DNA of 64,000 nt from Chlamydiales bacterium STE3. GTDB taxonomy: Bacteria; Chlamydiota; Chlamydiia; Chlamydiales; Parachlamydiaceae. Both the position numbers and the translations under genes were made by a program. Shown piece after piece: positions 26,492 to 33,354 of the stretch. Position 1 is the stretch's first letter. Each line of letters opens with the position of its first letter. Location: NCBI GenBank assembly GCA_011125455.1, contig VKHO01000014.1, forward strand, positions 62,001 to 126,000. Direction: 5' to 3'. The notes under the pieces are model-generated. The model was not told the DNA's origin and made no database searches. It was given only the letters and a program-made list of their open reading frames with translations.

Positions 26492-28039
26492 CTATTCTCC
26501 TACCACATGGTGATGCGCTTGGCCTCCTGCTTTTAAGTGGGAGTCGCAAAGCCAAATGAATGGAATCATCACTAAAAAAATCCAGCCAGAGAGCCAAAAC
26601 ACATCGTTGGTCGCGAGCATATAGGATTGGCTGCTCACGGTATTATCAACGAGTTGTTTGGCATTTTGTGTTTCTAAGTGCAAGTTGTCTGTAATCTGAG
26701 AAAATAATTGCCGAGATAGGGGACTATAGGGCGAAATAGACTCTATTAAGTAGCTATGATGATAATCTTCCCTTCTTGACCAAAGCGTTACGAAAAGAGA
26801 TGTTCCAAATCCGCCCCCTGCAAGAAGGCGAATGAAATTGAAGAGTCCTGAGGCGCTTGCTAATTGCTCATTAGGGACTTGTGAAAGAGATAATGTGACA
26901 AGCGGAATGAAGAAACAGGCAAGTCCAATTCCCTGAATAAATCTGGGCAAGGCGATGTGAAAAAAGCTGACCTGAGTGTTGAAATCTCCTAACCAAAAAA
27001 ATGTAAAGGCAAATACAAGGTAACCCCAAGTCAATACAAGGCGTTGATCGAGGATGTTTACATAGTGTCCAACGACTAGGGAGAGTAAAAGGGGAAAAAT
27101 GCCAATTGGTGCTACGGCAAGCCCTGCCCAAGTAGCTGTGTACCCATTTTGTGTCTGCAACCATAAAGGAAGCAACACCACACTCCCAAAAAAGACAAAA
27201 AAGCCAAGTGCTGTAATGATTGTGCCTATTAGGAAATTTTTATCTTTAAAGAAAGAAAAATTGACGACTGGATAGGGGCTATATAAATTCCATGGAATAA
27301 AAAATAAAAATCCAATGAAAGAAATTAAAAAAAGAATTACGATGGAGTTAGATTTAAACCAGTCCTCTTGGTTTCCTTTATCTAAAAAGATCTGCAGGGC
27401 TCCCACAGCTATGCAAAGAAGAACAAATCCCATGTAGTCGATAGGTTCTTTAGATGTTTTACTTTGCTTTTCCCAAATTGTCATCCATGTTAAGACTGCA
27501 GAAGCAAACCCAAGTGGAATATTAATATAAAAAATCCACCTCCATCCATAGTTATCCGTGATCCAGCCGCCAAGAATGGGGCCTACAATTGGAGCTACAA
27601 CAACGACCATCGACCAAATGCCTAATGCAATTCCCTTTTTTTCTTTCGGGTATAACTGAAGGAGTAAGCTTTGGGACAAAGGGATTAAGGCTCCCCCAGC
27701 TGCACCTTGAAGGACTCGAAAAAAAATCAAAACTGGAAGATTCCAGGCAAGCCCACACAGCCATGAAGTTAATGAAAACAGTGTTGTTGAAGCAACAAAC
27801 AATCTGACTTCTGAAAAGCGACGCGATAGCAATCCTGTTAAAGGTAGAACAATCGCGTTACTTACTGCAAAGGAAGTGATCACCCACGTGCCCTCTTCAG
27901 AGCTTGCTCCTAAATCTCCAGATATGAAAGGAATCGATACATTGGCAATAGATGTATCGAGGATCTGGATAAATGTCCCCATGCTTAGTGCGATTGTAAT
28001 GATCAATAAAAGTGTTGAAGAAGTTTGTTTATTCGGCAA
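26492..28039 (-). CDS. emrB: EmrB-type MFS multidrug exporter (DHA2 family)
   Basis: 515 residues, 14 predicted membrane segments, inner-membrane proton antiporter. Characteristic features: MGTFIQILDTSIANVSIPFI at helix 1 with the conserved Asp, the LLSRRFSEVRLF loop (motif A), FRVLQGAAGGALIPLSQSL and motif C in GPILGGWITDNYGWRWIFYI, hallmark of EmrB relatives. It overlaps the end of the EmrA-type gene by 11 bp (ATG within the last codons), so the two are co-translated and form a tripartite efflux system with an outer-membrane channel that is not in this window. Substrate not deducible. Confidence 0.92.
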   Translation of the reverse strand: MPNKQTSSTLLLIITIALSMGTFIQILDTSIANVSIPFISGDLGASSEEGTWVITSFAVSNAIVLPLTGLLSRRFSEVRLFVASTTLFSLTSWLCGLAWNLPVLIFFRVLQGAAGGALIPLSQSLLLQLYPKEKKGIALGIWSMVVVVAPIVGPILGGWITDNYGWRWIFYINIPLGFASAVLTWMTIWEKQSKTSKEPIDYMGFVLLCIAVGALQIFLDKGNQEDWFKSNSIVILFLISFIGFLFFIPWNLYSPYPVVNFSFFKDKNFLIGTIITALGFFVFFGSVVLLPLWLQTQNGYTATWAGLAVAPIGIFPLLLSLVVGHYVNILDQRLVLTWGYLVFAFTFFWLGDFNTQVSFFHIALPRFIQGIGLACFFIPLVTLSLSQVPNEQLASASGLFNFIRLLAGGGFGTSLFVTLWSRREDYHHSYLIESISPYSPLSRQLFSQITDNLHLETQNAKQLVDNTVSSQSYMLATNDVFWLSGWIFLVMIPFIWLCDSHLKAGGQAHHHVVGE

Positions 28040-29213
28040 AGCTTAAATTGTCCCTAACAATTCTTTCGATTGTTTGCTCAATGGCAGCCATTTCAATAGA
28101 GTAAATATCAGTTGTGACAAAGGTCTTTTTCGCGTTTCTTTGAGAGAGAAAAGGCCCTGAGCTATCGTAAAGGTTTACTTTAACATAAGCTGAGAGACCG
28201 AGAACCAAGGGGAATTTTTTTATATCCTCTGGGTCTAAGAAAATACGAACGGGCACTCTTTGCACGATCTTAATCCAATTACCTGTGGCATTTTGTGGAG
28301 GCAAAAGAGAAAAAATACTCCCTGTTCCAGCTACAATCCCTGCAATTTTTCCTTTGTAAATTTTTTGACTACGGTAGATGTCTGTGGTAATTTCTACATC
28401 CTGGCCAACCCGTAACCCACCAATTTGAGTTTCTTTAAAATTAGCATCCACCCATAGAGCATTAAGTGGGATAATGCTAAGCATGGGCACGCCGCGGCGC
28501 ACCCATTCACCAACTTCCACACTTCTTTTCGCAATATATCCGGATTCTGGCGCTAAAATGCGGCATCTTTTCAAGTTAATGTAATTTTCTTTAACCTTTT
28601 GCCGTGCAGCTTCAAGGGTAGGGTGTTTGTCTGGCACTGTTGAGCCGAGTTTTAAAATTGCAGCTTGTAATTGATGATAGACTAAGTTCACCGAGCTTTC
28701 TGCAACGCGTAAATCAGCTTGTGAATGTTCAAAATCTTCTTTAGAGACGGCTTGTGAATCGACTAATCCAACGCGATTATCGAAATCTCGACGAGCTTTT
28801 TGCAAATGGGCATCTTCTAATGCTAAGCTCGCTTGCAATTGTCCGACTTCTTCTACATAAGAACCAACTTGCCTTGCCGCGAGAGCTAGCTGTGCAAGAC
28901 TTTCTTCAAAAGCGATTTGCCAATCTGTGGGATCCAATTCTACTAACAATTCTCCCGCATTGACAAATTCTGCATCGTTAACATAAAAGCCTTTTACCGT
29001 CCCATCAACTTGTGGGCTCAAATTAATAGCAAATCCTCCAACGTAAGCATCATCGGTTGTTTCATACATGCGAACGAAAAACCAATAGTAGGTAAAAGTA
29101 ATTAAAATGGAGACCAAAAGCAGAAAGGAAAGCTGTAGAATGATGCGTCGTCTTTTTTTGCCATTTCCATTTGAATCGCTAACTGGAGATGTTTCTTTAT
29201 CTTCCGGAGGCAT
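28029..29213 (-). CDS. emrA: EmrA/HlyD-type membrane fusion protein
   Basis: 394-residue periplasmic adaptor. A charged N terminus (KKRRR) precedes one membrane helix (IILQLSFLLLVSILITFTYYWF, shown in part). Then a split lipoyl/biotinyl-like domain: INLSPQVDGTVKGFYVNDAEFVNAGELLVELDP (about residues 63-95), a long alpha-hairpin (residues 95-205) and the returning half GYIAKRSVEVGEWVRRGVPML followed by the beta-barrel (LWVDANFKETQIGGLRVGQD). This is the standard EmrA order. It is the first gene of the pair with emrB; 50 bp separate it from lgt downstream of which it is not transcribed (lgt ends upstream at 29264). Confidence 0.92.
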   Translation of the reverse strand: MPPEDKETSPVSDSNGNGKKRRRIILQLSFLLLVSILITFTYYWFFVRMYETTDDAYVGGFAINLSPQVDGTVKGFYVNDAEFVNAGELLVELDPTDWQIAFEESLAQLALAARQVGSYVEEVGQLQASLALEDAHLQKARRDFDNRVGLVDSQAVSKEDFEHSQADLRVAESSVNLVYHQLQAAILKLGSTVPDKHPTLEAARQKVKENYINLKRCRILAPESGYIAKRSVEVGEWVRRGVPMLSIIPLNALWVDANFKETQIGGLRVGQDVEITTDIYRSQKIYKGKIAGIVAGTGSIFSLLPPQNATGNWIKIVQRVPVRIFLDPEDIKKFPLVLGLSAYVKVNLYDSSGPFLSQRNAKKTFVTTDIYSIEMAAIEQTIERIVRDNLSFAE

Positions 29214-29263
29214 CTAAATTACCCAAAATATTTATTTTGGAGATTAGAGGGATGAGATTTTTT

Positions 29264-30139
29264 TTAAAAGATTTTATGAGAGGTTTTTTCGAGATAAGCG
29301 CAACGGCATAGCAGACAGAGTCCCAAGAAGATAAAGGGCAAACTCAACAACTGACCCATTTGCAGATAAGATTGATCTACAATGGCTGTTTGCTGTGCTT
29401 TCCAGTATTCAATAATGAAACGGGCAGAAAAAATTAAAAAGAAAAACAAGCCGCTGAATAAACCAGCAGGCGTTATTTCTTTTTTCACTTTCCAAATAAA
29501 GTAAAGAAGGAAAAAGATGGCTAAGTAAGAAACTGCTTCATAAAGCTGTACGGGATGTCTGGGCACAACAGGTTCTCCATCAGCTGGGTGACCAAAAACA
29601 ATAGCCCAGGAAACTTGTGTTGGAATTCCGACAATTTCTTGATTGAAAAAATTGCCAATTCTAATAAAGCAACCAACGAGAGCTGTGGGGATCACGATCA
29701 TGTCAACAAGTTTTATAAAAGGGATGTTTGCTTCTTTTTTTAAAACAAAATAATGGAATAGCAAAAGAGCAAGAATAACACCAATGGCACCGCCATGGCT
29801 TGCCAGTCCTCCTTCCCGTGTATTTAAAATAGCGATTAAATTGTTTTTGTATCTTTCCCAATCATAAAAGAGAACATGCCCTAAGCGAGCTCCAATGATT
29901 GTTCCTCCAATAATAAACCATGTCAATCGGTCAGCAAGCTTTTGTGAGAGCTTGTAAAAATCTTGATTCTGGTCTTTTGACGAAAGTTGGAGTTGTCTAG
30001 CAAAAATAGGAAGTAAGACAAAATAGCCCAGGATGAAGCCAGATACGAAAAACAAACCGTAGATAAAAACAGGTAAATCAATGATAGGAATTCGAAAAGC
30101 TACTGGATTTGGATCCCAATAAACCCACGAAAGATGCAT
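29264..30139 (-). CDS. lgt: Prolipoprotein diacylglyceryl transferase
   Basis: Transfers diacylglycerol to the Cys of lipoprotein precursors in the inner membrane. 291 residues, seven hydrophobic segments. The Lgt signature GGLASHGGAIGVILALLLFH (about residues 110-129) is present, with GARLGHVLFYDWERY before it and GNFFNQEIVGIPTQVSWAIVF (split) after it, including the phosphatidylglycerol-binding Arg. The late motif HPVQLYEAVSYLAIFFLL fits as well. In Chlamydia lgt neighbours yidC and the dnaA paralogue; here the same trio is within 6 kb but with a tRNA and a species-specific region inserted. The putative exported lipoprotein GT at 7979 would be one client. Confidence 0.95.
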   Translation of the reverse strand: MHLSWVYWDPNPVAFRIPIIDLPVFIYGLFFVSGFILGYFVLLPIFARQLQLSSKDQNQDFYKLSQKLADRLTWFIIGGTIIGARLGHVLFYDWERYKNNLIAILNTREGGLASHGGAIGVILALLLFHYFVLKKEANIPFIKLVDMIVIPTALVGCFIRIGNFFNQEIVGIPTQVSWAIVFGHPADGEPVVPRHPVQLYEAVSYLAIFFLLYFIWKVKKEITPAGLFSGLFFFLIFSARFIIEYWKAQQTAIVDQSYLQMGQLLSLPFIFLGLCLLCRCAYLEKTSHKIF

Positions 30140-30172
30140 GGTTGGTATAACTCTTTATTTTGTAAAGAGAGT

Positions 30173-30247
30173 TCGGAGTAGAGGGATTTGAACCCCCGAC
30201 CTACTGCTCCCAAAGCAGCCGCGCTAGCCAAGCTGCGCTATACTCCG
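30173..30247 (-). tRNA. tRNA-Pro (UGG)
   Basis: Cloverleaf on the minus strand: acceptor stem CGGAGTA/TACTCCG (7 bp, perfect), discriminator A, T-arm GGGGGTTCAAATCCCT, and anticodon stem CTGCT/AGCAG flanking loop TTTGGGA with anticodon TGG, which reads Pro codons. CCA is not encoded. It lies 34 bp upstream of the lgt start on the same strand. Confidence 0.93.
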
Positions 30248-30549
30248 AAATCACGTTCAAGGTTATAGCAAATCCTCCTATTTTTGAGAAATAAAAAAAG
30301 CCGTTTGTAGAAAAATAGCTTCTAAAACAAAAATAGTTTTAAAATCTATTATAGGTAGCCATTGGGCATGTAGGGACCTTTAACAGCTGCTCGTAAATAA
30401 CTTGTTTGGGGTAGCTGATAATTATAAAAGATTTACATTTAAGATGGGGGAGTGAAGGCTTGCTACCATTTTGCCTATAATTTCAGTATCAAAATGCCTT
30501 ATATTGCCGATGATAGTGTGATCTCTTATTCGCTAATGTCCTTAATTCC
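30248..30549. other. Intergenic stretch, no feature seen
   Basis: About 300 bp upstream of tRNA-Pro on its strand. I see no open frame with coding character, no strong hairpin and no repeat. A promoter for the tRNA should lie in its first 100 bp but no good match stands out. Confidence 0.5.
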
Positions 30550-30954
30550 TTAAAGAAGATGTGAATTTTTTTCAGTAATATCATTGAGTAAGTCTATCCG
30601 ATCATTCAATATTCTGTTTAATGGCCTTTCATCAAAAAATAAGTTTTCAGCGATACACCGATAATCATCTTCTATTGACAGGATTTCCCCTGCAAATACA
30701 GGCACTTTGTGCTTCGCAACCGCTGCCACCTGATCTTGAAAAGAAAAAACGTTACATGGGAATGATCTCACGTATTGAGTAAAAGAGCTGTTTGATAGTC
30801 ATCTGCAGGTAACCTCTAGCAAGAGGTTGTAACGGAGCCTGCGTTTTATTATGGCCATTAATCCAGACATTTTATGTTCTTCGAAGGTAATCTCACTTTC
30901 AACTAAATTTACTAGAACTGCTCCTTTGTGAGAAGTGATATTCAAATTACAGTT
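30550..30954 (-). pseudogene. Frameshifted remnant of an unrecognised gene
   Basis: Two overlapping minus-strand frames look coding. Frame A, 30954 to 30799, reads NITSHKGAVLVNLVESEI then TFEEHKMSGLMAIIKRRLRY. Frame B, open from 30815 to 30550, reads RLPADDYQTALFTQYV then VAKHKVPVFAGEILSIEDDYR. The switch at about 30800-30815 looks like a single indel joining the two into roughly 130 residues. A perfect Shine-Dalgarno-like AGGAGG on that strand lies just upstream (near 30975), followed by an in-frame stop at 30955-30957. Family not recognised. The 73-residue tail could be expressed as a short ORF, but I regard the whole as decayed. Confidence 0.45.
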
Positions 30955-31036
30955 CTATAGTTCGTAGGCCGGTTTCCTCCTAATTTTTTATCAACCTAAG
31001 TCGAAGAGGATGATCCGTTAAGTAATTATTTATTTA

Positions 31037-31066
31037 TTGTTTAATTTTATAACTTTTTATTATAAT
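31037..31066 (+). promoter_or_regulatory. Sigma70-like promoter of the repeat protein gene
   Basis: -35 TTGTTT at 31037-31042 and a perfect -10 TATAAT at 31061-31066 with an 18-base spacer. The -10 covers the ATG at 31065, so that ATG cannot start translation from this promoter; the ATG at 31101 would be used, with a leader of about 28 bases. Confidence 0.5.
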
Positions 31067-31100
31067 GTTTATTCGTATTAATGATAATTATAGGTTAAAA

Positions 31101-31964
31101 ATGACAAACAGTATAAGTAATAAAAGCGAGAACGTAGATCATTCTTTAATGAATGAGGTAACAAAGCCAAAAAAAATTTCCAGAAATCTGGCTTTTCGCT
31201 GGGGATGCCAGCAAGCGAGGCAAGAATTCAAAAACTATGCCGAGTCTGTAAAGCTTTCGGCAGCAGAGCTTAAAAAGGATCATTCATTATCATCCATCCT
31301 TGGCAATGTTTTCGATATTACCTTTAAAGTTACCGTGATATCTGTAAGAACCCTGCTTCTTGCAACCGCAAAATTTATCCATGGATTAGCACTCACGATT
31401 TTTAACCCTTCTTCAGTGCCTGTCAAAAAGAAGGATCCTTCTAATTCTGTCAGCGGCTCAGATGAAGAACAATCGAACAAAGCAATTCAAGGTGAGGAAA
31501 ATCCAGACGCATCTACTAGTTCTTTAAAAGTGGGAGGATCAAGCTCTCAACGTTCTGACAATGATGATGAGTCTGTCAGCGAGTCAAATGAAGAACAATC
31601 GAACACATTAATTCAAGATGGGGGAAAGCTAGACGTATCTACTGGTTCTTTAGAAGTGGAAAGATCAAGTTCTCAAAGCTCTGACATGGATGATGAACCT
31701 ATCAGCGAATCAGATGAAGAACAATCGAACACAGCAACTCAAGATGAGGGAAATCCAAGTGCATCTACTGATTCTTTAGAAATGAAAGGGTTAAGTTCTC
31801 AACGCTCTGACAGTAATAATGAATCTGTTAACGAAGCAGATGGGGAAAATCTAGGCGCATCTCCCGATTCTGTAGAACTGGAATGCTCAGACTTCCAGGC
31901 CTACCGACCTGGGGGTGAATTCAGGAACCTTGAACGACAGGAAATAGAGACAAGCCCCCTTTAA
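31101..31964 (+). CDS. Hypothetical protein with acidic 42-residue tandem repeats
   Basis: 287 residues, unrecognised. Residues about 25-50 are basic and helical; a hydrophobic segment follows (VTVISVRTLLLATAKFIHGLALTI shown in part). The C-terminal half carries three full and one partial copies of a Ser/Glu/Asp-rich 42-residue repeat (core ESDEEQSNTATQDEGNPSAS). No signal peptide of normal type is present at the N terminus. Composition and lineage-specific look suggest a secreted or inclusion membrane-associated protein, but no function can be assigned. An ATG at 31065 would add 12 residues; it overlaps the -10 box of the best promoter, so 31101 is chosen. Stand-alone gene ending in a hairpin. 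Confidence 0.6.
   Translation: MTNSISNKSENVDHSLMNEVTKPKKISRNLAFRWGCQQARQEFKNYAESVKLSAAELKKDHSLSSILGNVFDITFKVTVISVRTLLLATAKFIHGLALTIFNPSSVPVKKKDPSNSVSGSDEEQSNKAIQGEENPDASTSSLKVGGSSSQRSDNDDESVSESNEEQSNTLIQDGGKLDVSTGSLEVERSSSQSSDMDDEPISESDEEQSNTATQDEGNPSASTDSLEMKGLSSQRSDSNNESVNEADGENLGASPDSVELECSDFQAYRPGGEFRNLERQEIETSPL
31452..31892 (+). repeat. 126-bp tandem repeat array inside the hypothetical gene
   Basis: Unit boundaries fall at 31452, 31578, 31704 and 31830, exactly 126 bp (42 codons) apart. The fourth copy is partial, missing the EEQSN block. The phrase GAAGAACAATCGAACA is common to the first three copies. Confidence 0.85.
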
Positions 31965-31979
31965 GGCAAACTTAGTAAA

Positions 31980-32005
31980 ACGGTACGAGAAAAGTCTCGT
32001 GCCGT
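31980..32005. terminator. Bidirectional terminator between repeat protein and dnaA paralogue
   Basis: ACGGTACGAGA pairs with TCTCGTGCCGT (one G-T pair) around a four-base AAAG loop, followed by CCTTCTTATTTTAT on the plus strand. It lies between convergent stops at 31964 and 32023. Confidence 0.75.
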
Positions 32006-32022
32006 CCTTCTTATTTTATAAA

Positions 32023-33351
32023 TTAATGTAATTTTTTTGTAATGGCAGAAATAGCTGGTTCTATTACCGTATCCCTTTCATCAAGAAGCTTTTGAATCAG
32101 CTTGACACTTGTCATGACTGTCGAGTGGTCTCTTGAAAATAGATCACCTATTTTTGTAAAAGGGTACTTAAGTTGGTTGCGGCACAAATACATTGCAACT
32201 TGTCTTGGCTGTGCACATTCTTTTTTTTGAGCCTTTCCTAAAATATCTTCTGTCCTGATTCCATAATGTTCAGCACAAAATTTTATGATCTTCTCAGGTG
32301 TAATTTGGGACTGGCTTTCAGCCAAAAGCAAATCGGATAGGTAGTGTTTAGCTAACGGAACGCTCATTTGTTTAAAGGTTAAACTCTTCTCTTCGTTGAT
32401 ATGGGACCGCAAAATCAGAGCCTCCAAAGCCCTTATCATCGCTTTAGGAGAACTTTTAAAAACCTCAATTAAGAACTCGGCTACTTTTGGCTGCAAAGGA
32501 TAATGCAAAGACTCTGCTTTCTTTTTTAAGAGTAAAGGCAAATCAACAGTACTGGCAACCTCAAGCGGCAAAACGATACCCCATTCAAATCTGCTGACTA
32601 AACGCGGTTCAATGGAAGAAAGCTCTGAGGGAGCACAATTTGCCGAAAGATAGATTTGTTTTCCAGCCATGTGGAGAGTGTTGAAAGTGTGAAAAAACTC
32701 TTCTTGGGTAGCATTCTTTTTGGCAAATAGATGAACATCGTCAATGATAAAAGCATCCAATGTACGGTATGCTTGTCTAAAAAGAGCCATGGCTCCTGCT
32801 CGTATTGCAGAAACGACATGCTCAGTAAAGGTTTCAGCTCGAACATACTGGACTTTTAATCCTTGGGATCGCAGGGAATTGGCTAAAGCCATGAGCAAAT
32901 GTGTTTTTCCACTTCCAGGTTTTCCGTAAAGATAGACTGGATTAAATGATGCCGGAGACTCTTTAAATAGCTTGTAGGGGAGTAAATTGTTTTCTGTGAC
33001 AATGAAGTTATCAAATGTTGAGAGGGGATCAGGGTCATTAAAGGTAATAGAAAGTTCTTCTTTAACAGCATTATTTTTAGGCTTAACAGCACGATCTTTT
33101 TTTCTATCAGAAGGTGCTGTGCCTATCTTTAGATGAACTTTGATACGTTTATTATTATTATTAAAAAAGGAAGCGATAACTTTTGGTCGAATATGCTCTT
33201 CAAACCATAAAGCTTGGAATGTATCTTTTGCCTCTAAATAAAGGTTGCAAGCATCATAGCGCAATATTTTTAAGGAGCGAAGCCATTTACGAATAGTTTC
33301 AACTCCAAAATCATTTTCTAAGCGCTTAAGAAATTCTTCCCAAGCTTTCAT
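32023..33351 (-). CDS. dnaA: DnaA-type replication initiator (chlamydial dnaA paralogue)
   Basis: 442 residues with the DnaA architecture: short N-terminal domain (residues 1-85, EEFLKRLENDFGVETIRKWL), charged linker, AAA+ core with Walker A YLYGKPGSGKTHLLMAL (about residues 140-156) and Walker B DAFIIDDVHLF (about 203-213), and the C-terminal DnaA-box-binding helix-turn-helix with PRQVAMYLCRNQLKYPFTKI and FSRDHSTVMTS, the DnaA signature. Chlamydiae have two dnaA genes; this one is co-transcribed with yidC (3 bp gap), matching the CT250-CT251 neighbourhood. Whether it or the paralogue initiates at oriC is not resolved by sequence. The start follows the yidC stop directly. Confidence 0.93.
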   Translation of the reverse strand: MKAWEEFLKRLENDFGVETIRKWLRSLKILRYDACNLYLEAKDTFQALWFEEHIRPKVIASFFNNNNKRIKVHLKIGTAPSDRKKDRAVKPKNNAVKEELSITFNDPDPLSTFDNFIVTENNLLPYKLFKESPASFNPVYLYGKPGSGKTHLLMALANSLRSQGLKVQYVRAETFTEHVVSAIRAGAMALFRQAYRTLDAFIIDDVHLFAKKNATQEEFFHTFNTLHMAGKQIYLSANCAPSELSSIEPRLVSRFEWGIVLPLEVASTVDLPLLLKKKAESLHYPLQPKVAEFLIEVFKSSPKAMIRALEALILRSHINEEKSLTFKQMSVPLAKHYLSDLLLAESQSQITPEKIIKFCAEHYGIRTEDILGKAQKKECAQPRQVAMYLCRNQLKYPFTKIGDLFSRDHSTVMTSVKLIQKLLDERDTVIEPAISAITKKLH

Positions 33352-33354
33352 TGT

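Noticed and set aside
31065-31100. ATG at 31065 as start of the repeat protein
   Set aside because: It overlaps the -10 box of the best promoter; the next ATG fits the expected leader.
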